From Burkholderia puraquae (lineage in GTDB: Bacteria > Pseudomonadota > Gammaproteobacteria > Burkholderiales > Burkholderiaceae), in NCBI RefSeq assembly GCF_002099195.1, contig NZ_NBYX01000003.1:463152-527151 (forward strand): a DNA stretch of 64,000 nt, in the 5' to 3' direction. Below are positions 38,284 through 47,193 of this stretch, one piece after another (the stretch's first letter is position 1; each line of letters starts with the position of its first letter). Both the position numbers and the translations under genes were made by a program. The notes under the pieces are model-generated. The model did not search any database. It saw only the letters and a list, made by a program, of their open reading frames with translations, and was not told the DNA's origin.

Positions 38284-38317
38284 GGGGCCGCGAAGCACGC
38301 GCTTCGCGGCCCCTTTT
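38284..38317 (+). terminator. Very strong intrinsic terminator immediately before an MFS gene
   Basis: GGGGCCGCGAAGC-ACGC-GCTTCGCGGCCCC is a perfect 13-bp stem followed by TTTT. It ends only 16 bases before the next start codon (38334). It can end the ABC transporter transcript. However, any promoter for the MFS gene in the preceding 110 bases would also have to cross it, so attenuation is possible. A GATGC (38241-38245)/GCATC (38279-38283) pair upstream could form a competing structure. Confidence 0.85.
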
Positions 38318-38333
38318 CATTTCAGAGGACGCC

Positions 38334-39752
38334 ATGCCCGCCGCCACCGCTCCCGCCTCCGCCGCCGCCCGGCTCGAACGCCTGCCGTTCTCCGGCTATC
38401 ACAAGCGGATCTTCTTCATCATCGCGATCGCATTCTTCTTCGACTCGGTCGACCTCGGCACGATGACCTTCGTGCTCGGTTCGATCCGCAAGGAGTTCGG
38501 GCTGTCGACTGCAGCCGCCGGCCTCGTCGCGAGCGCAAGCTTCTTCGGGATGGTGCTCGGCGCGGCCGTCGCCGGGCTGCTCGCCGACCGCTTCGGCCGC
38601 CGGCCCGTGTTCCAGTGGAGCATGGTGCTGTGGGGCGCAGCCTCCTACCTGTGCTCGACCGCGCAGAGCGTCGACGCGCTGATCGTCTACCGCGTGCTGC
38701 TCGGGATCGGGATGGGGATGGAATTCCCGGTCGCGCAGACCTTGCTGTCCGAATTCGTGCCGACCGAGAAGCGCGGCCGCCTGATCGCGCTGATGGACGG
38801 CTTCTGGCCGCTCGGCTTCATCACGGCCGGCATCGTCGCGTACTTCGTGCTGCCGCAGTTCGGCTGGCGCACGGTGTTCGCGCTGCTCGCGATTCCCGCC
38901 GTATTCGTGCTCGTCGTGCGCCGCATCGTGCCGGAATCGCCGCGCTGGCTCGAGCATGCGGGCCGGCACGCGGAAGCCGATAAGGTGATGCACACGATCG
39001 AGGCGAAGGTGATGCGCTCGGCCGGCGTCACGTCGCTGCCGCCGCCGTCGCGGCTCGCCGAGCCGGTCGTCGCCCGCGGACACGGCGCGCTGCGCGAGAT
39101 CTGGAGCGGCGCGTACCGTCGCCGCACGGTGATGGTGTGGCTGCTGTGGTTCTTCGCGCTGCTCGGCTTCTACGGCCTCACGTCGTGGCTCGGCGCGCTG
39201 CTGCAGCAGGCCGGCTTCGAAGTCACGAAATCGGTGTTCTACACCGTCCTGATCTCGCTCGGCGGCGTGCCGGGCTTCCTGTGCGCCGCGTGGCTCGTCG
39301 AACGCTGGGGGCGCAAGCCGACCTGCATCGCATCGCTGATCGGCGGCGGCGCAATGGCGTACGCCTACGGCCAGAGCGCGCTGTACGGCGGCAGCACGGC
39401 GCTGCTGATCTGCACCGGCCTCGCGATGCAGTTCTTCCTGTTCGGGATGTGGGCCGCGCTGTACACGTACACGCCGGAGCTGTACGGCACCGGCGCACGC
39501 GCGACGGGCTCGGGCTTCGCGTCGGCGATCGGGCGCGTCGGCTCGCTGATCGGGCCTTACGTGGTCGGCGTCGTGCTGCCGGTGTTCGGCCAGGGCGGCG
39601 TGTTCACGCTCGGTGCGCTGTCGTTCATCGCGGCGGCAATCGCCGTGTGGACGCTCGGTATCGAGACGAAGGGCCTCGCGCTGGAGCAACTGGCGGCAGG
39701 CGACGAAGCAGGCGGCGGCCGCTATGCGGCGGCGGCGGACAAGGTATCCTGA
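38334..39752 (+). CDS. MFS transporter (metabolite:proton symporter type)
   Basis: A 472-residue transporter with 12 predicted helices. Motif [15 protein letters not shown] in helix 1, the loop [13 protein letters not shown] after helix 2, [26 protein letters not shown], and the second-half [27 protein letters not shown] are characteristic of the sugar-porter/aromatic acid and niacin (NiaP-like) branch. The start is ATG 38334 after AGAGGAC. It stands alone behind a strong hairpin. The substrate is not identifiable; organic acid or vitamin uptake is a guess from family. Confidence 0.88.
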   Translation: MPAATAPASAAARLERLPFSGYHKRIFFIIAIAFFFDSVDLGTMTFVLGSIRKEFGLSTAAAGLVASASFFGMVLGAAVAGLLADRFGRRPVFQWSMVLWGAASYLCSTAQSVDALIVYRVLLGIGMGMEFPVAQTLLSEFVPTEKRGRLIALMDGFWPLGFITAGIVAYFVLPQFGWRTVFALLAIPAVFVLVVRRIVPESPRWLEHAGRHAEADKVMHTIEAKVMRSAGVTSLPPPSRLAEPVVARGHGALREIWSGAYRRRTVMVWLLWFFALLGFYGLTSWLGALLQQAGFEVTKSVFYTVLISLGGVPGFLCAAWLVERWGRKPTCIASLIGGGAMAYAYGQSALYGGSTALLICTGLAMQFFLFGMWAALYTYTPELYGTGARATGSGFASAIGRVGSLIGPYVVGVVLPVFGQGGVFTLGALSFIAAAIAVWTLGIETKGLALEQLAAGDEAGGGRYAAAADKVS

Positions 39753-39872
39753 GCGCCCGATCGGCGCGGGTGTTCCTGACCGCCGGGGCGGCGTTCAGCG
39801 TCGTGCCCGGCTGCTGCGTAAACTGACAGGATTCGCGCCTGGACCGGCGCTGCCAGACTGCGTCCAGGCACC

Positions 39873-40112
39873 GTGTCGCGCACCCCTTGGCGCTTCGGCG
39901 ACGAACCCGCCGACGACCCGATGCCTGCGATACTCGATTCGATCCGGCGCTCGGACTACCTGCCGTCGCTCGCACACATGGCGCGTGCGCTGCGCCGGCT
40001 CCAGGCGCTCGATCTCGACATCATCCTGCCGATGCACGGCCCGGCCATCACGCACGACATCCCGCGCGTGCTCGCCGGCGCGATCGCGCATTGCGAGGCC
40101 GCCGCCGGGTAA
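39873..40112 (+). pseudogene. Fragment of a metallo-beta-lactamase-fold hydrolase (3' end)
   Basis: The frame codes 79 residues. The segment DLDIILPMHGPAITHDIPRVLAGAI matches the C-terminal end of MBL-fold or FprA-type proteins, where a HGP motif supplies the last metal histidine. The upstream HxHxDH core of the fold is missing, so this is a 5'-truncated remnant rather than a working enzyme. It lies in a 400-base stretch that otherwise has no gene. Confidence 0.6.
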
Positions 40113-40154
40113 GCCGCGGAGGCGGCAACCCAACGGCAGTGCAGCAGGTTCCGG

Positions 40155-40385
40155 TCAGGCGCCCGCGACGACGAACTCTTCGGCCGCCTTGCGCTGGACC
40201 GCGGCCATCACCGCCAGTTCGCGCTTGCTGCGCGCGTCGCCGGACACGACACCCGTCGCGTTCTTCGCCTTCGCGCCCAGCGGGAAAAAGACAAACGACG
40301 CACCGGCCGGGGCCGCCGGCTCCGCGCGCAAGCGTTTGTTCAGGATTTTCAGGTACTTCTTCTTCGAGACTTCCTTAGCAGCCAT
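40155..40385 (-). CDS. Small conserved hypothetical protein
   Basis: A 76-residue basic protein (MAAKEVSKKKYLKILNKRLRAEPAAPAGASFVFFPLGAKAKN...). No signal peptide or membrane segment. The N-terminal lysine-rich helix and the central hydrophobic strand are the only notable features. It is preceded by GGAGGGC, a good ribosome binding site, which supports translation. Function unknown. Confidence 0.6.
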   Translation of the reverse strand: MAAKEVSKKKYLKILNKRLRAEPAAPAGASFVFFPLGAKAKNATGVVSGDARSKRELAVMAAVQRKAAEEFVVAGA

Positions 40386-40594
40386 GGCGCCCTCCGCGTG
40401 AACGTGGTGAAGTTCAGCATACCAGTTTTGGCGGCCGGCTCCGCGGCCGTGCCCGCCGGTGCGGCTGCACGCGAAAATTCTTCACGCACAATGTCGATTC
40501 GCGCCATCTTCACGCGTCGTGTTCTCGTAACCGATCGTTTTGCCGCCGGCCCGGCCGGCGGCGCCCGTCAATACCTGTTCAAGGAGAAACGGCA

Positions 40595-41026
40595 ATGCGC
40601 GTCATGGTCATCGTCAAGGCAACCGCCATTTCCGAATCGGGCGCGATGCCCGATACCGAACTGCTGGCCGCAATGGGCCAGTACAACGAAGCGCTCGTGA
40701 AAGCCGGCGTGATGCTCGCCGGCGAAGGACTGCATCCGAGTTCGCGCGGCAAGCGCGTGCACTTCTCCGGCAAGGACCGGACGGTCATCGACGGCCCGTT
40801 CGCCGAAACCAAGGAACTCATCGCCGGCTACTGGCTGTGGGAAGTGAAATCGATGGACGAAGCGGTCGAATGGGTAAAGCGCTGCCCGAACCCGATGCCC
40901 GTCGAATCAGACATCGAGATCCGGCAAATCTTTTCGCCCGAGGATTTCGGCGCTGCGCTCACCCCCGAACTGCAGCAGCAGGAAGCGAAACTGCGTACGG
41001 AAATCGACGCACGACAGAAGTCCTGA
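40595..41026 (+). CDS. YCII/DGPF-domain protein
   Basis: A 143-residue protein of the YCII-related family. The DGPF-type core VIDGPFAETKELIAGYWLWEVKSMDEAVEWVKRCP is clear. Such proteins adopt a ferredoxin-like fold, and in many genomes the gene lies next to ECF sigma factors; none is next to this one. AAGGAGA precedes the start. The biochemical role is not established. Confidence 0.85.
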   Translation: MRVMVIVKATAISESGAMPDTELLAAMGQYNEALVKAGVMLAGEGLHPSSRGKRVHFSGKDRTVIDGPFAETKELIAGYWLWEVKSMDEAVEWVKRCPNPMPVESDIEIRQIFSPEDFGAALTPELQQQEAKLRTEIDARQKS

Positions 41027-41150
41027 GCGGCGGGCGGAAGCGCGCATCGCGTGCAGCAAGGCGCACGGCGGCACCGCCGGCCCTGCCGGACAACGCCCGC
41101 GATGCCTCGCGTCGCTCCGTCGAACCTCCCCGGCAAACCGGTTGACGCAG

Positions 41151-41193
41151 CCCCGGATAGTAACGTATCGTTTTGATACGTTACTATCCGGGG
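41151..41193. repeat. Perfect 43-base palindrome (19-bp arms, 5-base loop)
   Basis: CCCCGGATAGTAACGTATC, then GTTTT, then the exact reverse complement of the left arm. It ends 10 bases before the ATG at 41204 and displaces any normal ribosome binding site. The inner GTATC-GTTTT-GATAC part resembles operators bound by TetR-type dimers. As RNA it would be a very stable hairpin without a T-run. It may be an operator, a translational blocker or a terminator for the YCII gene. Confidence 0.75.
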
Positions 41194-41203
41194 CCTGTCC
41201 GTC

Positions 41204-42010
41204 ATGCATTCCCGTTTCGACCGTTTCCGCACCACCGCGCTCGGCGCCCAGCTCGAAGCGCTGATCGCACAACCCGAGCGCTATGTCGAGTTCGCGGCGC
41301 TGTCGCGCGTCGGCGTTGCCGCGATCGGTGCGATCCAGCACGAGATCGCACTGAAATTCCCCGAAATCGAAACCGACACGACGGCCCGCCAGTTCTGCGG
41401 CGCGATGGTCGCGGAAATCATGCGCCGTCACGGCCACGACGTCGTGCAGGCGCGCGGGCGGCTCGGCGGCACGCTGTTCAGCTATGGCGCGGTGTTCAGC
41501 GCGTACCCGCAGCGGCTGCCGTTCGCCGACGTCGTCGCCGCGCTGGCCCGCCTGCCCGACCGGCTCGCCGTGTATTCAGCGCACGTGCCGGCCGCACTGT
41601 GGACACGCCGCCCCGACGGCACGGGCTTCTCGCTCGTCGAGCATGCGTGCCACCTGCGCGATCTCGACGCGATATTCGCCGAACGCATCGACGCCGTGCG
41701 CACGCTCGACCTGCCGGCGATCGCATCCGTCGACGGCACCGTGCTCGCCGCGCAACGCGACTATCTCGCGCAGCCGCTCGACGCTGCCGTCGCGGCATTC
41801 CGCACGGGACGCGCCGCGCTGTGTGCCACCGCGGCCGCGCTGGCGCCCGCGCAGCTCGCACGCTGCGGGCTGCGCGACGGCGTGCGCCGCATGTCGCTCG
41901 ACGAACTCGTGCGCGAGCTGCTCGACCACGACCGCACGCACGTGCTCGAACTCGACGAACTGCTCGCCGAACTCGAATTGCCGCCCCTTCCTTCCGCACC
42001 CGCCCCATGA
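41204..42010 (+). CDS. DinB-like protein with extra N-terminal domain
   Basis: A 268-residue protein. The C-terminal part (about residues 140-255) resembles the DinB/DfsB four-helix bundle, with the metal histidines in SLVEHACHLRDLD and ELLDHDRTH. The first 110 residues (MHSRFDRFRTTALGAQLEALIAQPERYVEFAAL...) are not recognised. No Shine-Dalgarno sequence lies before the start; a 43-base palindrome occupies that place. The stop codon overlaps the start of a small hydrolase remnant (ATGA). Thiol transfer or stress roles are known for some family members; here the function is unknown. Confidence 0.7.
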   Translation: MHSRFDRFRTTALGAQLEALIAQPERYVEFAALSRVGVAAIGAIQHEIALKFPEIETDTTARQFCGAMVAEIMRRHGHDVVQARGRLGGTLFSYGAVFSAYPQRLPFADVVAALARLPDRLAVYSAHVPAALWTRRPDGTGFSLVEHACHLRDLDAIFAERIDAVRTLDLPAIASVDGTVLAAQRDYLAQPLDAAVAAFRTGRAALCATAAALAPAQLARCGLRDGVRRMSLDELVRELLDHDRTHVLELDELLAELELPPLPSAPAP

Positions 42011-42207
42011 CCCGGCCCACGCCCGTCGTCTTCATTCACGGTTTCATCGGCACGCTCGACGTGCGCGGGTGGCACGTGCCCGACTGGGCGCTCGCGCGCT
42101 GCGCCGGCTTCGACCTGATCGAGCGCTGCGGCCACCTGATCCCGGCCGAGCAGCCCGATGCGTTCCGCGCGGCCGTCGAGCGCATCGTGCACGCACCGCC
42201 CGCCTGA
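42007..42207 (+). pseudogene. Alpha/beta hydrolase reduced by internal deletion
   Basis: The 66-residue product begins like an alpha/beta hydrolase (TRPTPVVFIHGFIGTLDVRG, the oxyanion-hole strand). After DVRGWHVPDW it jumps to the end of one (GFDLIERCGHLIPAEQPDAFRAAVERIV, with the catalytic His). The nucleophile elbow and the whole middle of the fold are absent, and the frame is kept. It overlaps the preceding gene by four bases (ATGA). It is almost certainly an inactive remnant. Confidence 0.7.
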
Positions 42208-42305
42208 CAACCCGTAGGATTCGCCGAAATATGGTTGAAAGGCGCGGTTGCTAGAGTCGTCCGAACAGGGTTTTCCCGGCGCCCGGCGCCGGACGGGATC
42301 GACAC

Positions 42306-43196
42306 ATGCGAGGATCGATGAACCTGGCACGCGCCTTCTGGCTGCTTCTGCTGCTCGCCATTTCGGGCCCTGCTCTCGCATTCCATGCGCGGGTCGTCGT
42401 GATTCCCAGCGCCGCGATGAACGAGACGCTCAAGGCCACCGTCGTGCTGCCCGACGCTTATGCGCGCGGCCCCCGCGACGGCGACCGCTATCCGGTCGTC
42501 TATCTGCTGCACGGCTCCGGCGGCGACCACACCGACTGGACGTCGAACACGCGCATCGCCGCGCTGGCCGACCGTTACCACGTGATCCTCGTGATGCCCG
42601 ACGGCGGGCACGAGAGCTGGTACATCGACAGCCCGTTCGATTCGGGCAGCCGCTACGAAACCTTCATCGGCGACGAAGTGGTGTCGTACGTCGATTCGCA
42701 TTTCCGCACGATCGCGACGCAGCGCGCCCGTGCGATCACCGGGCTCAGCATGGGCGGCTTCGGCGCGCTGCGGATCGCACTCGACCGGCCCGACACGTTC
42801 GGTGCGGTCGGCAGCATCAGCGGCGCGGTCGATCCGCGCTGCTGCGCGGACGAGCCGGGCATCGACCATGTATTCGGCGACCCCGGCCGCCATCCGTCGT
42901 TCTGGGACCGCAACGTGATCGTCGCCAGCGCCAGCGCGTTCGTGCGCGCGCATCTCGACCTGACGATCGATTGCGGCCGCGACGACGCATTCGTCGGCTC
43001 GAACCGCACGCTGCACGAACGGCTCGTCGCGCTCGGCGTGCCGCACGACTATGCGGAGCGGCCGGGCGGCCATACGTGGGATTACTGGGCGAATGCGATC
43101 CGCTACCAGATGCGGTTCTTCGCGACGTCGTTCCAGCATGGCGGCTATGCGTACCATCCCGCGCCCCATGCGCCGGGCATGACGCGCGCGGGCTGA
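42306..43196 (+). CDS. Exported esterase (antigen 85/FrmB-like alpha/beta hydrolase)
   Basis: A 296-residue protein with a signal peptide (ARAFWLLLLLAISGPALAFH, cleavage near residue 25). The catalytic nucleophile lies in GLSMGGFGALRIA, an oxyanion HGSGG precedes it, and the final His is in GGHTWDYWANAI. This is the putative esterase family of S-formylglutathione hydrolase and antigen 85 proteins. Export excludes the cytosolic S-formylglutathione role. A start at 42318 (MNLARAF) is equally possible. The natural ester is unknown. Confidence 0.85.
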   Translation: MRGSMNLARAFWLLLLLAISGPALAFHARVVVIPSAAMNETLKATVVLPDAYARGPRDGDRYPVVYLLHGSGGDHTDWTSNTRIAALADRYHVILVMPDGGHESWYIDSPFDSGSRYETFIGDEVVSYVDSHFRTIATQRARAITGLSMGGFGALRIALDRPDTFGAVGSISGAVDPRCCADEPGIDHVFGDPGRHPSFWDRNVIVASASAFVRAHLDLTIDCGRDDAFVGSNRTLHERLVALGVPHDYAERPGGHTWDYWANAIRYQMRFFATSFQHGGYAYHPAPHAPGMTRAG

Positions 43197-43265
43197 CACG
43201 CGCCGCATCGCGGCCCGGTGAACCCGGTGGTACGATGCGCTGGCATCGACCACCCGACACCTTCC

Positions 43266-44159
43266 ATGCCGCGCGACAACTTTGCGGACCTGCTCGCCTT
43301 CATCGCCGTCGCGCGCGAGCGCAGCTTCACGCGTGCGGCCGCCCAGCTCGGCGTCTCGCAATCCGCGCTCAGCCATACGATCCGCTCGCTCGAAACGCGC
43401 CTCGGCGTACGCTTGCTCACCCGCACGACCCGCAGCGTCGCGCCGACCGAAGCCGGCGAGCGCCTGCTACTCAATCTCGCACCACGCTTCGACGAGATCG
43501 AGGCCGAACTGACGGCGCTCGCGGAACTGCGCGACCAGCCCGCGGGCACCGTGCGCATCAACGCGACCGACTTCGTGATCCGCACGCTGCTGTGGCCGAA
43601 GCTCGCGCCGGTCCTGCGCGACTATCGCGACCTGAAGGTCGAGTTCGTGAACGACTACGGGCTGTCCGACATCGTCGCGGAACGCTTCGACGTCGGCGTG
43701 CGGCTCGGTGACCAGCTTGCGAAGGACATGATCGCCGTGCGCATCTCGGCCGACATGAAAATGGCGATCGTCGGCACGCCCGCGTATTTCGCGGAACGCG
43801 CGCGCCCCGTGTCGCCGCAGGATCTGGTCGCGCACGACTGCATCAACCTGCGCCTGCCGACACACGGTGCGCTGTACGCGTGGGAACTCGCGCGCGGCGA
43901 TGACGTGCTGCAGGTGCGCGTCGACGGGCAGGTCACGTTCAACGGCACGTACGAAACGCTCGACGCGGCGCTTGCGGGCTACGGGCTCGCCTACGTGCCC
44001 GCCGAACTCGCGGCGCCGCATGTCGCCGCCGGCCGCCTCGACAGCGTGCTCGACGACTGGTGCCCGACGTTCCCCGGCCATCACCTGTACTACGCGAGCC
44101 GGCGGCAATCATCGCGCGCGCTCGCGGTGATCGTCGATGCGCTGCGCTATCGCGCATGA
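43266..44159 (+). CDS. LysR-family transcriptional regulator
   Basis: A 297-residue LysR regulator. The winged helix-turn-helix is at residues 3-62 (FADLLAFIAVARERSFTRAAAQLGVSQSALSHTIRSLETRLGVRLLTRTTRSVAPTEAG). A type 2 periplasmic-binding effector domain follows (from about residue 90). I use ATG 43266 (MPRDNF), since the longer frame adds residues before the conserved start. The carboxymuconolactone-decarboxylase-like and aldo/keto reductase genes follow on the same strand and are its likely targets, though LysR targets are more often divergent. Confidence 0.9.
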   Translation: MPRDNFADLLAFIAVARERSFTRAAAQLGVSQSALSHTIRSLETRLGVRLLTRTTRSVAPTEAGERLLLNLAPRFDEIEAELTALAELRDQPAGTVRINATDFVIRTLLWPKLAPVLRDYRDLKVEFVNDYGLSDIVAERFDVGVRLGDQLAKDMIAVRISADMKMAIVGTPAYFAERARPVSPQDLVAHDCINLRLPTHGALYAWELARGDDVLQVRVDGQVTFNGTYETLDAALAGYGLAYVPAELAAPHVAAGRLDSVLDDWCPTFPGHHLYYASRRQSSRALAVIVDALRYRA

Positions 44160-44291
44160 GCCGACGAGGCGCCGCCCATGCGCCGCGATTCATGAATCGG
44201 ATCGATAAGTGCATGCGAATTGCCGGGGATTATCGCTAGGCGCATCGGTGGCTACCATCGTCGGTGTTTCCCACCTTTCCCGGAGCCCTCG

Positions 44292-44618
44292 ATGTCCGAA
44301 CCCACTTCCGCCGCACGCAAAGCGTTCGGCGCCATCGCCCCCGCCCTCGCCGATTACACCGACAACGTGCTGTTCGGCGACGTCTGGCAGCGCCCCGGCC
44401 TGTCGCCGCGCGATCGCAGCCTCGTCACGGTCGCGAGTCTCGTGTCGCTGTATCGCGTCAACGAACTGCCGTTCCACCTGAAGAAAGCGCTCGACAACGG
44501 CCTCACGCGCGACGAGCTGGTCGAAGCGATCACGCACCTCGCGTTCTACTCGGGCTGGCCGACCGCAAGCTCGGCGCTCACGATCGCGCAGCGCGTGTTC
44601 GACGAAGCCGGCGTGTAA
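44292..44618 (+). CDS. Carboxymuconolactone decarboxylase-family protein (AhpD-like)
   Basis: A 108-residue protein of the CMD family: SPRDRSLVTVASLVSLYRVNELPFHLKKALDNGLTRDELVEAITHLAFYSGWPTASSAL is the typical core. The peroxidase CxxC of AhpD is replaced (SLVSLY), so a redox role through cysteines is unlikely. The start follows CCCGGAG. It is followed after 51 bases by an aldo/keto reductase on the same strand. The substrate is unknown. Confidence 0.88.
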   Translation: MSEPTSAARKAFGAIAPALADYTDNVLFGDVWQRPGLSPRDRSLVTVASLVSLYRVNELPFHLKKALDNGLTRDELVEAITHLAFYSGWPTASSALTIAQRVFDEAGV

Positions 44619-44669
44619 GCGCGGCGCCCCTTCATTCAACCGGCGGGCACGCGCCCGCATGGAGCCTTC

Positions 44670-45677
44670 ATGGATTACCGCTATCTCGGGCGCAGCGCGC
44701 TCAAGGTGTCGCCGCTGTGTCTCGGCACAATGATGTTCGGCGGCGAGACCGACGAAGCGACCTCGGCGCGCATCATCGACAAGGCATACGACCAGGGCAT
44801 CAACTTCATCGACACGGCCGACGTCTATCACGCCGGCCGCTCGGAAGAAGTCGTCGGCCGTGCAATTGCGCCGCGTCGCGACAGCTGGGTCGTGGCGACG
44901 AAGTTCGGCTTTCCGGCCGGGCCGGACGCCGGGCCGAACCGGCAGGGCCAGTCGCGCAAATGGATCGTCGAATCGGTCAACGCGAGCCTCGAGCGGCTCG
45001 GCACCGACTACATCGACATCCTCTATTTCCATCGCGCATTGACGGATGCGCCGCTCGACGAAGGCATGCGCGCGATCGCCGACCTGATCCGGCAAGGCAA
45101 GGTGCGCTATTTCGGGCTGTCGAACTTCAAGGGCTGGCGCATCGCCGAGATCGTGCGGCTCGCCGACCAGCTCGGCATCGATCGCCCGGTCGCGAGCGAA
45201 CCGCTGTACAACCTCGTCGATCGCACGGCCGAGGTCGAACAGCTGCCGGCCGCCGCGCACTACGGGATCGGCGTCGTGCCGTACAGCCCGCTCGCGCGCG
45301 GCGTGCTGACCGGCAAATACGCGGTGGATGCGCAGCCACCCGCCGATTCGCGTGCGGGCCGTGGCGATCGGCGCATCCAGCAAACGGAATGGCGGCCCGA
45401 ATCGTTGCACATCGCGCAGCAGGTGGCCGCGCATGCGGCCGCGCGTGGCACAACGTCAGTTGCGTTCGCGCTCGCGTGGGTCATGAAGAACCGCCTCGTC
45501 AGCTCGACGATCGCGGGGCCGCGCACCGAAGCGCACTGGGACAGCTACATCGATGCGCTGACGCTCGAACTCGGCCCGGACGATGAGCGGTTCGTCGATT
45601 CGCTCGTGCCGCCCGGGCACGCATCGACGCACGGCTATACCGATCCCGGCTATCCGGTCGAAGGCCGCAAGCTCTGA
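44670..45677 (+). CDS. Aldo/keto reductase
   Basis: A 335-residue NADPH-dependent reductase of the aldo/keto reductase family. The catalytic Tyr lies in FIDTADVYHAGRSEE, the Lys in WVVATKFGFPAG, and the His in DILYFHRALTDAPL. Cofactor residues GRGDRRIQQ-like and STIAGPRTEAHWDSYIDAL are near the C-terminus. It forms a probable small operon with the CMD protein and lies downstream of a LysR gene. A hairpin follows the stop at 45702. Confidence 0.92.
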   Translation: MDYRYLGRSALKVSPLCLGTMMFGGETDEATSARIIDKAYDQGINFIDTADVYHAGRSEEVVGRAIAPRRDSWVVATKFGFPAGPDAGPNRQGQSRKWIVESVNASLERLGTDYIDILYFHRALTDAPLDEGMRAIADLIRQGKVRYFGLSNFKGWRIAEIVRLADQLGIDRPVASEPLYNLVDRTAEVEQLPAAAHYGIGVVPYSPLARGVLTGKYAVDAQPPADSRAGRGDRRIQQTEWRPESLHIAQQVAAHAAARGTTSVAFALAWVMKNRLVSSTIAGPRTEAHWDSYIDALTLELGPDDERFVDSLVPPGHASTHGYTDPGYPVEGRKL

Positions 45678-45701
45678 AGTCGGAACGGGATGTTTGAATG
45701 A

Positions 45702-45726
45702 CATGCCGGGCGCGATGCCCGGCATG
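45702..45726 (+). terminator. Hairpin after the aldo/keto reductase gene
   Basis: CATGCCGGGC-GCGAT-GCCCGGCATG is a perfect 10-bp stem 24 bases after the stop codon, lying between two convergent genes. There is no T-run. It is probably a bidirectional transcript end. Confidence 0.6.
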
Positions 45727-45774
45727 AAGACGAACGCGCGTCGCCCGACACGCGAACCCGCGGAGGCGGCGGGA

Positions 45775-46008
45775 TCAGTTGTCTTGCGCTGTCGTGTCGG
45801 CGCTGACCACGCGATCGAAGAATTCCTGTGCACGCGCCAACTCGTCGAGCGCGAGATCGAGGCGCGACATCGCGCGTGCGTATTCGGCCGATGAAACGTC
45901 GTCGTCGCTTTCGCCGCGCACGGCGCGAAAGGCCTGATCGACGTTGCGCGTTGCTTCGACGAAGCGTTGCGCGGCCCGGGCTTCCCGCGAACAGATGTGG
46001 GTCGACAT
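45775..46008 (-). CDS. Small helical hypothetical protein
   Basis: A 77-residue acidic, helix-rich protein (MSTHICSREARAAQRFVEATRNVDQAFRAVRGE ... LALDELARAQEFFDRVVSADTTAQDN). GGGAGAAG precedes the start. There is no signal peptide, no membrane segment and no recognised family. The heptad-like spacing of hydrophobic residues suggests a coiled-coil pair. Confidence 0.6.
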   Translation of the reverse strand: MSTHICSREARAAQRFVEATRNVDQAFRAVRGESDDDVSSAEYARAMSRLDLALDELARAQEFFDRVVSADTTAQDN

Positions 46009-46215
46009 CGACACTTCTCCCTCAGGGTTGCAGTGTGAAGCACGCCGACGCTCAGTGTGCGTGGTGCGCATGTCGGCGGCGTGAACCACGACCCATCGAT
46101 CGTCGGTGCATCGGCCGCCGCGCAGCGCGCTTCGTGCCGATTGTCTCTCTGCGCTCGCCGCTCCGCTATGGCGAGATTGCAACAAATTCTTGCGCGATCC
46201 GTTGCGCGCGATGCG

Positions 46216-47115
46216 TCACGCGCGCCCGATACGCGGATGCACGAGGCCCGCGAACGCGGCCGCTTCACCCGGCGACAGGTCGAACAGGTCGCCGGTGAGA
46301 TCGCGCGGATGCTCGGCCGCCGGCCGATTACGCATTCGCGCCACGTGCGTGGGCGCAACATACGCGGCCGCCGTTTCGATCGGCGGCACGTCGAACAGAT
46401 CGCGCGTGACACCGCGCACGGCGTCGGTCGGCGAACGGCCGCGCAAGCGCGCGACGAGCTCGACGAAGCGATCGAAATCGCCCGCGCGCGTGGCCTTGTT
46501 CACTTCCGCGAGATCGCGCGCCTTCAACACGCACGGCTGCGCGAGCCGCACGAAATACGGTGCTTCGAGCTCGACCGACAGCGCGAGCGGATAGCCCTTG
46601 CCCGTCTGCTCCTTCGCACGCCCGACGCAATCGACCACGGCCGCGCCCTGGGCGGCGCCGAGCGGCTTGCCGGTGCTCACGCTACGCAGGTGATCGGGAA
46701 ACACGCGCAATTGCGTGCCGACCGTCAGCGCGGTGGACGACGCACACACGAGCGCGTAGTGCTGTTCGCGGCGCCGGCCCGACGGCAACGTCGAGCGGCT
46801 GGCGATGAACGTATGCGGCGGCAACGGCCGCACCTGCCCGCTCGCGTCGACCCATGCATTCCACAGCAGCATGTCTTTCCGCTCGCCTGCGCGCGGGCGC
46901 GACGCGACCGGCGAAAACAGCGCGAGCAGCGAGCCCGTGCGATGCGCGGCGACTTGTGCGCTGCTGCCGAGCGGCTGGTTGATGCCCCACAGAAAACGCC
47001 CGCCCCCGAGCCGCCGCTCCCATTCCTTGCGGAGCACGACGGTCGGCAGTTCCTCGCCGGACTCGGTACCGATCTTGGTCCAGCAGAACGTGGGTGGGAG
47101 GTGTTTCAGTGTCAT
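46216..47115 (-). CDS. Uncharacterised conserved-type protein divergent from an HTH regulator
   Basis: A 299-residue protein from MTLKHLPPTFCWTKIG. The first 140 residues have a distinctive pattern: FCWTKIGTESGEEL, KEWERRLGGGRFLWGINQPLG, LLALFSPVASRPR, LLWNAWVDASGQ and HYALVCASS. It appears to belong to an uncharacterised family of soluble proteins found scattered in bacteria; I cannot name it. The last 150 residues are poorly recognisable. GAGAAAG precedes the chosen ATG. It shares a 77-base promoter region with a divergent helix-turn-helix gene, which suggests a regulated pair. Nothing in the sequence shows a catalytic function. Confidence 0.65.
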   Translation of the reverse strand: MTLKHLPPTFCWTKIGTESGEELPTVVLRKEWERRLGGGRFLWGINQPLGSSAQVAAHRTGSLLALFSPVASRPRAGERKDMLLWNAWVDASGQVRPLPPHTFIASRSTLPSGRRREQHYALVCASSTALTVGTQLRVFPDHLRSVSTGKPLGAAQGAAVVDCVGRAKEQTGKGYPLALSVELEAPYFVRLAQPCVLKARDLAEVNKATRAGDFDRFVELVARLRGRSPTDAVRGVTRDLFDVPPIETAAAYVAPTHVARMRNRPAAEHPRDLTGDLFDLSPGEAAAFAGLVHPRIGRA

Positions 47116-47157
47116 CAACTTTCTCGGGATACAGCCTCGCTGGTGACAGCAAGCCCA

Positions 47158-47193
47158 TTCAACAGCCGTAACTGTATAGGTATAATGCATCGC
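47158..47193 (+). promoter_or_regulatory. Sigma-70 promoter with possible leaderless start
   Basis: TTCAAC at 47158-47163 and a consensus TATAAT at 47181-47186 are 17 bases apart. The expected transcription start, about seven bases after the -10, falls on the ATG at 47193. No ribosome binding site precedes that ATG, so the regulator may be translated from a leaderless mRNA. Confidence 0.65.
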
